Part shown: positions 1 through 6,516 of the stretch, in pieces
Numbering within the stretch: the stretch's first letter is position 1
Layout: the number at the start of each line of letters is the position of its first letter
NCBI GenBank assembly: GCA_017452405.1
Contig: JAFTMM010000001.1
Coordinates: 1-7,117 of the forward strand
Origin: Clostridia bacterium
GTDB taxonomy: Bacteria > Bacillota > Clostridia > Christensenellales > Pumilibacteraceae
Direction of reading: 5' to 3'
DNA length: 7,117 bases
Notes under the pieces: model-generated
Seen by the model: only the letters and a program-made list of their open reading frames with translations
Databases searched by the model: none
Told to the model about the DNA's origin: nothing
Translations under genes and position numbers: made by a program

Positions 1-1
1 C

Positions 2-2326
2 CCTATCCCCGAACTTATCGATAATGCAGGTGATGAAAACCTCCGCGTTTCCTTCAACCTCACCGATCCGAAGAATAAGACCGTAGTATCTTTCGATAAC
101 ATCTATGCAACCGATGCAGAAAATGCAGGTTACGTAGAAGGCTCCGAAGCCTTCGGTACCGTAGGAACGAAGTACTACTTCTTTAGATATTGGGAAAACA
201 GCGCGTACTCCGTTGATCCCGCTACCGGCGCTATTACCGGTACCGGAATTTCGGGCACCGCTAAGTCGCTCGTTTATTACGATGCAACCGCTGGTAAGCT
301 TACCAAAGGTTTCTTCAGCTTCGACGATTACAAAGCAACCTCTAAAGCAGGTTCTTATACCGCTACTTACAGAGCAAGAGACGATGAAGGTAACGCTTCC
401 TCTAGAACTTATAACGTTAACTATAAAGCAACCTTTGAAGATCTTACCGTTCCTACCGTATCACTTGATACTCCCGACTACTTCGCTTTCCGTGATTACG
501 AAACGACTCAGTCCATCACGAACGTAGTAATTTCCGACTCTAACGACGCTCGTCTTGACGTTCAGTATTACGTAGTATTCAATCAGAATGCAGGTCTTGT
601 TAATACTCTTGACTATGCGGCTTCTTTCGATGCAGTTATGGCAAATGCAGATGATGCTGTTGAACTTCCCGTAAGCGGTTCCAACGTTCTTACCTTCGAA
701 AAGGAAGGCTCTGACTATAACGTAACCGTAAACGATGTGAATGGCGACGAAATCGTTACCACCGTTGACGCTAGCAAGCCTATCTACGTTGTAGCAAAGG
801 CTACCGACTCTGCAGGTAACAGCGATGCATACGCTAAGGAAGTTAAGATTGTTGACGGTACTGCTACCGTAACCGATAGCTTTGCTCCTGCATTTGCGAA
901 CGTAAATAACGCAAACGGTACCGTAGGTAGTGAATACGTATTCGGTTCTTTCGTAATCGATTATAAGACTGCTGAAAACCGTGACTACGTTGGCTTTGAG
1001 CTTTACGTTCAGCGTGTTCAGGACGCTAACGGCGTTGACGTTGACGAATCTCCTCTTTCCGACGTATCTTTCGAGACTTACAGAAATCCCGCTACCGACG
1101 CTAACAAATACGTACACGTAGACAACATTAGATTTACCCCGACCAAGACAGGTAAGTATATGGTTGTTGCTCGTGGCTTCCACGTATCCGGCGCAAGTAG
1201 CGTTCAGATTAGCTACGTTGACGTAACCGGTTCTGCAACCGGCTCCAAGCCTGTTTCCGCAGTAATTGGTGCAAACCTCAACTTCGGACAGACCTATACT
1301 CTTCCTAACGATTATACCGTTCCCGAGACGTGGGGCAACAGTGGCGTGCTTCGTTCCATCACCGGTGGCAGATTCACCATGATGGGCACCGAATTCACCG
1401 CTCTTCAGTCCACAACTTACAAATTCAACGATTACGTATTCGAGTATAGCGCAGGCGCTGCAAGCAACCTTGTAAACTACGATGATAGCTTCGGTATTGC
1501 AGGCAACAATATTGCCGTAGGACAGCAGATATCTTCCGCTTCCGATAAAGCAAGCGCTACGTTTAGAGTAATCGGTGATGCAATGCCCACCTATGCTGAG
1601 CTCGGTGCTATAGTTAAGCTTCCTAATGTAACCGCTTCTTCTTCCAACGGTAGCGCAAGCAAGATTACTTGCAAGGTAACCGATCCCGACGGACAGGACG
1701 TAACCGTTTATAACAAAGACAGCAAAGTATTCCCCGAAGGCTATACCGGTTCTGCACCCGTAGGACATGAATTCCTCTTCGAAGCAGAATACGACGGCGA
1801 ATATCTCATAACTTATACCGCAATTCTCAACAACAAGTCTACCACTGCTTCCTATACCATCAAGGTAGGTGATGTAGTAGCTCCCGACTTTACCGTTGAC
1901 AAGGGTTACGTAAACGGCACTCTCGTTGGTTCTGCTGCAACCGTTGAAGCTTCTGTAAACGACAAGTTCGACTTCGCAGCTATTAAGCTTCAGGGCGATG
2001 ACGCAAGCGCAACCGGTCTTACGTACTCCAAGACTATCACCAATCCCGAAGGTGAAGTTCTCGCTACCGTTACTAAGCGTGATAGCAAGAATGACGGCAC
2101 TTCTTACGAGCTTACCACCGCAGGTAGATACGTTATCGAGTACAAAGTAACTGATGAAGCAGGTAACTTCAGTAAGCTTACTTACAGCATCAACGTTACT
2201 TCGACTTCCGGCAGCATTTCTTCCGACTCTATTACTACTCTCGTTGTGGTAATTATCGTAGTATGCGTGCTCGCTGTTGCAGTTGCTATCATCTTCTTCG
2301 TAAGATTCAGAAAGAGAAGAGCGTAA
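2..2326 (+). CDS. Large repetitive surface protein with C-terminal membrane anchor (5' end outside window)
   Basis: The frame is open from the left edge to a TAA, giving the last 774 residues; no start is visible. The protein is rich in Thr, Ser, Asp, Val and Tyr and looks extracellular and all-beta. A degenerate strand pattern ending in G-x-Y-x-(V/A)-x-Y-x-x-x-D-x-x-G-N recurs near residues 116-148, 257-286, 381-410, 596-624 and 705-734 of the visible part, as in Ig-like, cadherin-like or PKD-like bacterial domains. A Ser/Thr-rich linker (about 735-746) leads into a hydrophobic helix (747-767) and a basic tail RFRKRRA, so the C-terminus should lie in the cytoplasm and the repeats outside. 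No LPXTG motif is present, so anchoring is by membrane rather than sortase. Codon use is strongly biased (GCA, ACC, GTA, CTT), unlike the downstream operon, which suggests high expression. The role (adhesion, S-layer or glycan binding) is not determinable. A separate terminator follows, so it is not part of the next operon. Confidence 0.85.
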   Translation, partial: PIPELIDNAGDENLRVSFNLTDPKNKTVVSFDNIYATDAENAGYVEGSEAFGTVGTKYYFFRYWENSAYSVDPATGAITGTGISGTAKSLVYYDATAGKLTKGFFSFDDYKATSKAGSYTATYRARDDEGNASSRTYNVNYKATFEDLTVPTVSLDTPDYFAFRDYETTQSITNVVISDSNDARLDVQYYVVFNQNAGLVNTLDYAASFDAVMANADDAVELPVSGSNVLTFEKEGSDYNVTVNDVNGDEIVTTVDASKPIYVVAKATDSAGNSDAYAKEVKIVDGTATVTDSFAPAFANVNNANGTVGSEYVFGSFVIDYKTAENRDYVGFELYVQRVQDANGVDVDESPLSDVSFETYRNPATDANKYVHVDNIRFTPTKTGKYMVVARGFHVSGASSVQISYVDVTGSATGSKPVSAVIGANLNFGQTYTLPNDYTVPETWGNSGVLRSITGGRFTMMGTEFTALQSTTYKFNDYVFEYSAGAASNLVNYDDSFGIAGNNIAVGQQISSASDKASATFRVIGDAMPTYAELGAIVKLPNVTASSSNGSASKITCKVTDPDGQDVTVYNKDSKVFPEGYTGSAPVGHEFLFEAEYDGEYLITYTAILNNKSTTASYTIKVGDVVAPDFTVDKGYVNGTLVGSAATVEASVNDKFDFAAIKLQGDDASATGLTYSKTITNPEGEVLATVTKRDSKNDGTSYELTTAGRYVIEYKVTDEAGNFSKLTYSINVTSTSGSISSDSITTLVVVIIVVCVLAVAVAIIFFVRFRKRRA

Positions 2327-2342
2327 GCATAAACCAAAATTC

Positions 2343-2380
2343 AAAAGAAGAAGGAATTATTTCCTTCTTCTTTTTGTTTT
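2343..2380 (+). terminator. Rho-independent terminator of the surface protein gene
   Basis: A perfect 14-bp stem pairs 2343-2356 (AAAAGAAGAAGGAA) with 2361-2374 across the loop TTAT, and a T-rich tail (TTGTTTT) follows. It lies 17 bases after the stop codon. The stem is AT-rich at its base, where the A-tract and T-tract pair, so it could also work weakly in reverse. Confidence 0.9.
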
Positions 2381-2423
2381 GTACGTAATTTACTCATCGT
2401 CATTTTACCTATAATAATAACAC

Positions 2424-2452
2424 TTGTAATTTGTAGTATTTTATAGTATAAT
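2424..2452 (+). promoter_or_regulatory. Sigma-A-type promoter of the redox/RnlA operon, predicted leaderless
   Basis: TTGTAA (2424-2429, 4 of 6 matches to TTGACA) is followed after exactly 17 bp by a perfect TATAAT (2447-2452). The start site expected about 7 bases downstream is near 2459, the A of the ATG. A second TATAAT at 2410-2415 has no acceptable -35 at normal spacing; if used, it would give a leader of about 37 bases. Confidence 0.6.
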
Positions 2453-2458
2453 AAGGCT

Positions 2459-3472
2459 ATGTATGATATTTGCATAATAGGCGGAGGCGTAGCAGGCTGT
2501 TCGATAGCTCGAGAACTTTGTCGTTATCAGGCTAGTATTGTCGTAGTTGAAGCCAAATCCGACGTGTGCGAAGTATCAAAGGGTAACTGCGCCGTGATTG
2601 AAGCGGATGCAATAAACGAAGATACTTTAAAGTCGCGTTATATAATTCTCGGCGCTAAGACTTTTCGCGCTTATGCCGGCTCTTTAAGCGTGCCTTTCAG
2701 GGCAAGCTCATTATCGTTTTCCGAGCCGTCACATGAGCCGACTCCTGCGCGTTCCTTGACGTCTACGGTAATCAACCCATACGATCTCGTTTTTGCTCTT
2801 AAAGAAAACGCGGAAGCAAACGGCGTTAATTTTCTTTTCGACTTTGAAGTTAAGTCGTTTGAATTTTTGGATGGGAGTATTACCGTCCGCTCGTCAAGCG
2901 ATAGTGTGCAAGCAAAAGTAGTAATAAATTGCGCAGGAATAAACGGTGGAAAAATAGCGCGTTTACTTGGTGACTTGACCTTTCTTGAACGCAAGCAAAC
3001 TGTTACGCAAAATAATAATTTAAGCTACGTTTATGAATACGTAGAATCCACGGACGGTGATTATATCGTCGGTAAAGGCAAACGAGAAGGAATATATAAC
3101 GTTATCGCTTTGGGGACTAAAGGCGTTACCGCTTCTCACGCAATTGCAATGAGTCTTGCGCGTTCGTTTAATCTTCCGCGTCGCCTTGATTTTAATCCTG
3201 TACGCAAGCCGATTGTGCGGTTCAAGCATTTATCAATAGATGAAAAAAATGCGCTTATATCGCAAAATACGGCGTTTGGCAGAGTGATATGCCGTTGTGA
3301 ATTTGTCACAGAGGCAGAAATAGTCGAAGCAGTGCGTCGTGGCGCACGTTCGGCTGACGGCGTAATTAAACGTCTTGGAGCGGGTAGTGGTAAATGCAAG
3401 GGTTATTATTGCAGATCGGAAATCGACAAGATAATCAAACGCGAACTTGAACGCCAAAAGGAGGACGTATGA
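2459..3472 (+). CDS. GlpA-like FAD-dependent oxidoreductase with C-terminal BFD-type [2Fe-2S] domain, compact form
   Basis: The N-terminus carries the FAD-binding Rossmann motif GGGVAG (residues 8-13) with the ribose-binding Glu at 31. The C-terminal domain has cysteines 278, 280, 313 and 318 (C-x-C-x32-C-x4-C), the [2Fe-2S] signature of BFD-like domains found in GlpA-type dehydrogenases and NirB. Segments VSKGNCAV, INPYDLVFALKENA and FNPVRKPI match the Clostridial GlpA-like family (anaerobic glycerol-3-phosphate or 2-hydroxyacid dehydrogenase-like). These relatives are, from memory, about 480 residues; this protein has 337. The missing parts appear to be the stretch before the INPYDLVFAL segment and much of the substrate-binding sheet between about residues 170 and 210. 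The substrate is therefore uncertain. ATG 2459 has only AAGG two bases upstream, too close for a normal ribosome binding site, fitting a leaderless start; the Rossmann strand begins at residue 3, so a later start is unlikely. First gene of a four-gene operon; its stop overlaps the next ATG (ATGA). Confidence 0.85.
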   Translation: MYDICIIGGGVAGCSIARELCRYQASIVVVEAKSDVCEVSKGNCAVIEADAINEDTLKSRYIILGAKTFRAYAGSLSVPFRASSLSFSEPSHEPTPARSLTSTVINPYDLVFALKENAEANGVNFLFDFEVKSFEFLDGSITVRSSSDSVQAKVVINCAGINGGKIARLLGDLTFLERKQTVTQNNNLSYVYEYVESTDGDYIVGKGKREGIYNVIALGTKGVTASHAIAMSLARSFNLPRRLDFNPVRKPIVRFKHLSIDEKNALISQNTAFGRVICRCEFVTEAEIVEAVRRGARSADGVIKRLGAGSGKCKGYYCRSEIDKIIKRELERQKEDV

Positions 3473-4434
3473 TAAAAACGGACGTACTCATAATAGGCGG
3501 TGGTGCCTCCGGTCTTTCGTCCGCTTTCGTAGCGAGCAATAACGGTGCAAGCGTTATAATAATCGAGTCCGATTCACTCGGCGGAGTGCTTAATCAATGT
3601 ATTCACAACGGCTTTGAGTATGGCGACGCAACAATGACAGGCACGGAGCTTGCTTGCAAACTTGCCCAAAAATTACCGAAGAACGTGGAAGTGATTAAGG
3701 GTACGGCAGTTTCCGTCAGTAGCGACCGCATAGTGGAGGTCGTAACTACTTCGGGCGTAAAGGAAATAAAAGCTCATTCCGTAGTGTTGTCAAGCGGTGC
3801 AACCGACGTCAGCGTAGAGATGCTTCAAATAAACGGTAATCCGCTCGGCGTATATACAGCCGGGGAAGCTCAGCGTTTAATAAACAGAGAGGGAATTTCC
3901 ATAGGAAAAAAAGCGGTCGTGCTCGGTTCGGGCGACGTGGGTATGATACTCGCTCGTAGACTTACTCTTGAGGGTGTGAAAGTCGAAGCCATAATCGAGA
4001 GAAAACAGCAACCAAGCGCAAACGCAGAAAACGTGGCTCGCTGTACGGAGGACTTTAATATACCGCTTATAACGTCATCAACCGTTACGCAAGCAAAAGG
4101 CGCGCCTCGTCTTAATGAAATTACGGTAGTGAGCGTGGACGAATTCTACCAACCCGTCCCTAACACGGACAAAATTATTAGATGCGATACGCTTATAATT
4201 GCATGTGGCAGGCGACCTTATGTTGTATTTCCGAACGCAAAACTTGATCATATAACGGGAGGTTGTCTCGTAAACGACCGACAGGAAACTTCACAACGAG
4301 GAGTGTTTGCTTGCGGTGATGCGGTAAAAATCGGTAGAGGTGTCAAAGAAGTCATAAAAGAAGGCGAGGTAGCCGGTAAATATGCCTCCATGCGCGCTCT
4401 TACTTTGAAATTGGCTGATAGGGAGGCAAAATGA
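3469..4434 (+). CDS. GlpB-like FAD/NAD(P)-binding oxidoreductase, compact form
   Basis: This is a two-dinucleotide-binding flavoprotein of the pyridine nucleotide-disulfide reductase fold. The FAD motif GGGASG is at residues 10-15, the family block NQCIHNGF at 42-49, the NAD(P) motif GSGDVG at 153-158, and a C-terminal FAD-contact motif GVFACGDA near 280. The NQCIHNGF block and the segment YTAGEAQRLINREG identify the partner subunit usually encoded after BFD-containing GlpA-like proteins in Clostridia. It probably passes electrons between NAD(P)H and the GlpA-like subunit. There is no CxxC redox pair of thioredoxin reductase type. Relatives are recalled as about 410-430 residues; this one has 321 and ends shortly after the final FAD motif, so a C-terminal domain of about 90-100 residues is absent. 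AAGGAGG (3458-3464) lies 4 bases before the ATG, and the start overlaps the previous stop by 4 bp, indicating translational coupling. Confidence 0.85.
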   Translation: MIKTDVLIIGGGASGLSSAFVASNNGASVIIIESDSLGGVLNQCIHNGFEYGDATMTGTELACKLAQKLPKNVEVIKGTAVSVSSDRIVEVVTTSGVKEIKAHSVVLSSGATDVSVEMLQINGNPLGVYTAGEAQRLINREGISIGKKAVVLGSGDVGMILARRLTLEGVKVEAIIERKQQPSANAENVARCTEDFNIPLITSSTVTQAKGAPRLNEITVVSVDEFYQPVPNTDKIIRCDTLIIACGRRPYVVFPNAKLDHITGGCLVNDRQETSQRGVFACGDAVKIGRGVKEVIKEGEVAGKYASMRALTLKLADREAK

Positions 4435-4793
4435 AAGAATATACTTGCATACTTTGTCCCAAGTCCTGCCGTCTTACAGTTGACCGTGACCTTTACGAAC
4501 TTACCGTATCGGGAAACGAATGTGAACGAGGCAAAGACTACGCCATAGCGGAATTTACCAACCCTGTCCGTATTGCTACCTTTAACGTAGCTGTTGAGAA
4601 GGGTGAGCGCGCGGTTGTGAGCGTAAAAACGGCAAATCCCGTCATGCTTGCCAAAGTTTTGCCACTTGCTCGGCTGATTAAAAAATTAAAAGTAACGGCG
4701 CCGATTACGTGCGGTCAGACGTTATTTTCATCGCTACTCGGCGAAAAAATTATAGCGACGGCAAACGTCGCAAAGGCAGTTAAAGATGAATGA
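4431..4793 (+). CDS. DUF1667 cysteine-rich protein, third component of the GlpA/GlpB-like redox module
   Basis: A 120-residue protein with C-x2-C-x3-C at residues 6, 9 and 13 and a fourth Cys at 31 in GNECERG, followed by a beta-rich segment (TFNVAVEKGERAVVSVKT) and the family-typical tail APITCGQTLF with Cys94. The fold and spacing match DUF1667, which is nearly always encoded directly after GlpA-like and GlpB-like genes; length is normal for the family. Four N-terminal cysteines suggest a metal or Fe-S site, making it a plausible electron-transfer or assembly subunit; this is inference, as no biochemical function is established to my knowledge. GGGAGG (4421-4426) sits 4 bases before the ATG, and the ATG overlaps the preceding stop by 4 bp. 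It is full length even though both flavoprotein partners are shortened. Confidence 0.85.
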   Translation: MKEYTCILCPKSCRLTVDRDLYELTVSGNECERGKDYAIAEFTNPVRIATFNVAVEKGERAVVSVKTANPVMLAKVLPLARLIKKLKVTAPITCGQTLFSSLLGEKIIATANVAKAVKDE

Positions 4794-5922
4794 AACGAAA
4801 ATGGAGAGATTCCGCTCCGAGAGCGTTGAACCGCAAAAGGCATTCAACCTAATTAAGAAAATGGATGATAGCGGTTACGTTTGCAAAAAGTTTACGCCAA
4901 CGTCAGAAGTGAGCCATCTCGAACGATATAAATATCTTACCCCGAAAGGTGAAAAGCTGGCAATTGTGTACGATACGTCTGCAAAAATTCTTTCCGTAGA
5001 CGGCGCAAAGGAAGTAATTGCCGAGCTTAAAAGACTTTTTGAAAACGCTGAAAAACCCATAAAGCAGATAAAAAAACAAAAACAGCTTAGCCAAACGAAT
5101 AAGCCCAAAGCTGATAAACCCATACAAAAAACCGAAAATCCGCCCAAAAATAAAGTCAAAAACAAACCTCAAAAGAAGACGGAAGCGGTTAAGCCCATTA
5201 TAATTAAGGGCGTAAGCGCAAAACGTCTTGACTGGATTATCAAAGATTTGAAAGAAAGCGACGGAGTTAAGGCGAAAATAACGACGGCGCCGTTTGATAA
5301 AACCAAAGCCGTTACGCTTACGGCAAAGAACAAAGAAACGATTGAGCTTATTCGTGACGAGTCGGGAAACGTAAAATTAATCGGAAAATCGGGCGAGCTT
5401 CTTACACATATACTCGCCCAGCTTGAAAGCAGAAGCGACGTAAGATTATTAAAAAAGTACTTGCCAACCGCCATGCGCTATCTGTCTGAGTCGTCAAAAA
5501 TAGACCTTTCCAACGGACTGACTGACATAAACAACGTAGGACGTCTGTCCGACTATTCCGTACTTCTCATACCTCCTTATCGCGCGCTTGAAAAGTTCAT
5601 ATTCGACCTTCAGCAAGCGGAAAATATCAAAGTAAAAATGATAGGGCAGGCGTATGAAAAGGATGAAAACGGCAAATATTCGCTCAAAAAAGGGTACTTG
5701 AAGAAAATCAACTCGGTGGTTTACGCCGAAGTTATGTCCGCACTTTATACCGAATATTCAGAAACGCGCAACTTCTACACCCACTCGGACAACTTAGGCG
5801 CAAATTCGCGCGGTATTTCGGATAAAGCCGAAACGCAAAAGCTTCTCGCGCGCCTGCTTTCCATTATAGAATATAACGCCAAAAAACTCTCCGAAATAGG
5901 CTTTACGACTACGGAGGATTAA
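4786..5922 (+). CDS. rnlA: RnlA-family (RNase LS) HEPN endoribonuclease toxin, no adjacent antitoxin
   Basis: The C-terminal half matches my recollection of E. coli RnlA. Segment LSDYSVLLIPPYRALE (residues 254-269) corresponds to RnlA LPDYCMLLYPELRTIE, and RNFYTH (328-333) corresponds to RHSLFH. The HEPN catalytic set Arg255, Arg318, His323 of RnlA thus maps to Arg266, Arg328, His333, with RX4H intact and nearly identical spacing; Asp256 maps to Asp245. The expected activity is mRNA cleavage in the cytoplasm. The N-terminal half looks like two TBP-like alpha/beta repeats (about 15-87 and 139-214), the second including AVTLTAKNKETIELIRDE, as in the N-terminal and N-repeated domains of RnlA. 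A Lys/Pro/Gln-rich linker (about 88-136) separates them and is unusual. Length 378 compares with 357 in E. coli. The start overlaps the DUF1667 gene by 8 bp, with AAAGG at 4772-4776; Met6 (4801) is an alternative. No RnlB/Dmd-like gene is adjacent: the next gene is a convergent mazF. Confidence 0.8.
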   Translation: MNETKMERFRSESVEPQKAFNLIKKMDDSGYVCKKFTPTSEVSHLERYKYLTPKGEKLAIVYDTSAKILSVDGAKEVIAELKRLFENAEKPIKQIKKQKQLSQTNKPKADKPIQKTENPPKNKVKNKPQKKTEAVKPIIIKGVSAKRLDWIIKDLKESDGVKAKITTAPFDKTKAVTLTAKNKETIELIRDESGNVKLIGKSGELLTHILAQLESRSDVRLLKKYLPTAMRYLSESSKIDLSNGLTDINNVGRLSDYSVLLIPPYRALEKFIFDLQQAENIKVKMIGQAYEKDENGKYSLKKGYLKKINSVVYAEVMSALYTEYSETRNFYTHSDNLGANSRGISDKAETQKLLARLLSIIEYNAKKLSEIGFTTTED

Positions 5923-5931
5923 AACACTAAT

Positions 5932-5959
5932 AAGGGGTTACGCTGTGGCGTAACCCCTT
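5932..5959. terminator. Bidirectional hairpin terminator between the operon and mazF
   Basis: A perfect 12-bp stem (AAGGGGTTACGC, 5932-5943, with 5948-5959) has a 4-base loop TGTG. It lies 9 bases after the rnlA-like stop and 7 bases past the end of mazF, so it can end both convergent transcripts. T-tracts are short on both sides (AAACTTTT on plus, TTAGTGTTTT on minus), making it a strong hairpin with modest tails. Confidence 0.8.
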
Positions 5960-5966
5960 CAAACTT

Positions 5967-6317
5967 TTACACGAATCCCAAAGAAATAAGTATAGCTTTA
6001 TTTACACGGTTCATAGTCTGTTCGTCCAGACTGCCGAGCTTGGTTTTTAATCTGCGCTTATCCAGCGTGCGTATCTGCTCGAGTAGAATGACGCTGTCGC
6101 GCGGAAGTCCGAAACTACCACTCGTAACCTCTACGTGAGTGGGAAGCCGAGCTTTCATTAGCTGACTTGTGATCGCTCCGGCTATAATGGTGGGTGAGTA
6201 GCGATTGCCCACGTCGTTCTGCAAAACTAGAATGGGGCGGATACCGCCTTGCTCACTGCCGACTACCGGACTTAAATCAGCATAGAATATGTCACCTCGT
6301 TTTATCGTCTGATCCAT
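5967..6317 (-). CDS. mazF: MazF/EndoA-type mRNA interferase toxin
   Basis: The 116-residue product is colinear with Bacillus subtilis EndoA (NdoA, also 116 residues). It contains RGDIFYADLSPVVGSEQGG near the N-terminus, then RPILVLQNDVGNR, LPTHVEV and RDSVILLEQIRTLDK. The catalytic Arg25 and Thr48 of EndoA map to Arg27 and Thr50, both present, so the toxin is probably active. Homologues cleave single-stranded RNA, UACAU in EndoA; specificity here is inferred only. ATG 6317 is preferred over the in-frame TTG at 6323 because it gives the family length. The start lies inside the antitoxin gene (26-bp overlap), so translation is probably coupled. The nearest clear Shine-Dalgarno (AAGGAG, 6351-6346) is 28 bases away, with a perfect palindrome in between that could fold and bring it closer. 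Confidence 0.95.
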   Translation of the reverse strand: MDQTIKRGDIFYADLSPVVGSEQGGIRPILVLQNDVGNRYSPTIIAGAITSQLMKARLPTHVEVTSGSFGLPRDSVILLEQIRTLDKRRLKTKLGSLDEQTMNRVNKAILISLGFV

Positions 6318-6510
6318 TAGCAATCGAGAGATTAATCTCTCCCATCTCCTTATAGCCTTCCGCCATATCGTCCTTATTCATAATATGCGGTATAGGAAAA
6401 TATTTGTTAACAATATCGCTGACAAGCTTATCCACGCTTATCCCCCTTTCGTTAGCGAGTCGGGTTAGAAGCTCCTCAAGCTCCCCGACTTCGAGATGAA
6501 TTATTACCAT
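6292..6510 (-). CDS. mazE: MazE/EndoAI-type ribbon-helix-helix antitoxin
   Basis: A 72-residue protein. Residues 2-7 (VIIHLE) form a short strand, followed by two helices (about 9-22 and 25-38), the ribbon-helix-helix DNA-binding fold. The C-terminal segment MAEGYKEMGEINLSIA (49-64) matches the toxin-binding tail of Bacillus EndoAI (MRRGYMEMAKINLNIA, from memory), so it should wrap MazF and block its active site. Like relatives, it probably represses its own promoter. An ATG at 6561 would add 17 residues, but ATG 6510 is chosen because AAGGAG sits 6 bases upstream of it and because the upstream ATG falls inside the predicted -10 box. Its 3' end overlaps mazF by 26 bp, the usual antitoxin-first order. 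Confidence 0.9.
   Translation of the reverse strand: MVIIHLEVGELEELLTRLANERGISVDKLVSDIVNKYFPIPHIMNKDDMAEGYKEMGEINLSIANGSDDKTR
6326..6341. repeat. Perfect 16-bp palindrome in the mazE-mazF overlap region
   Basis: GAGAGATTAATCTCTC is its own reverse complement. It lies in the 3' part of the antitoxin gene, 8 bases before the mazF ATG. As RNA it can form a 5-bp GAGAG/CUCUC stem with an AUUAAU loop between AAGGAG (6351-6346) and the mazF start. A role in toxin translation, or as a protein-binding site, is inferred. Confidence 0.6.
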
Positions 6511-6516
6511 TTTCCG

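Noticed and set aside
213..527. 104-codon plus-strand open frame
   Set aside because: It overlaps the surface protein gene in another frame; the Leu/Pro/Thr repeat-like product is an out-of-frame reading of the same biased codons.
2209..2326. Sortase or LPXTG cell-wall anchor on the surface protein
   Set aside because: The C-terminus has a Ser-rich linker, hydrophobic helix and basic tail, but no LPXTG-like motif before the helix.
461..2344. 627-codon open frame on the minus strand
   Set aside because: It lies in phase opposite the surface protein gene, its product has a meaningless Cys/Val/Tyr-rich composition with no domain, and its openness is explained by avoidance of TTA, CTA and TCA codons on the plus strand.
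2671..3457. Several minus-strand open frames of 69-107 codons
   Set aside because: They lie opposite the GlpA-like gene, whose motifs clearly establish the plus-strand frame. No ribosome binding sites or recognisable domains were seen.
4875..5474. Minus-strand open frames with hydrophobic, Phe-rich products resembling membrane proteins
   Set aside because: They are the antisense of the Lys-rich (AAA/AAG) part of the RnlA-like gene; Lys codons read backwards give Phe and Leu, producing false membrane-like segments.
4786..5922. Reading the Lys-rich C-terminal operon gene as a DNA topology or ribosome-associated protein
   Set aside because: The basic linker alone suggested this, but the aligned Asp, Arg, Arg and His residues and the LSDYSVLLIPPYRALE block fit RnlA much better.
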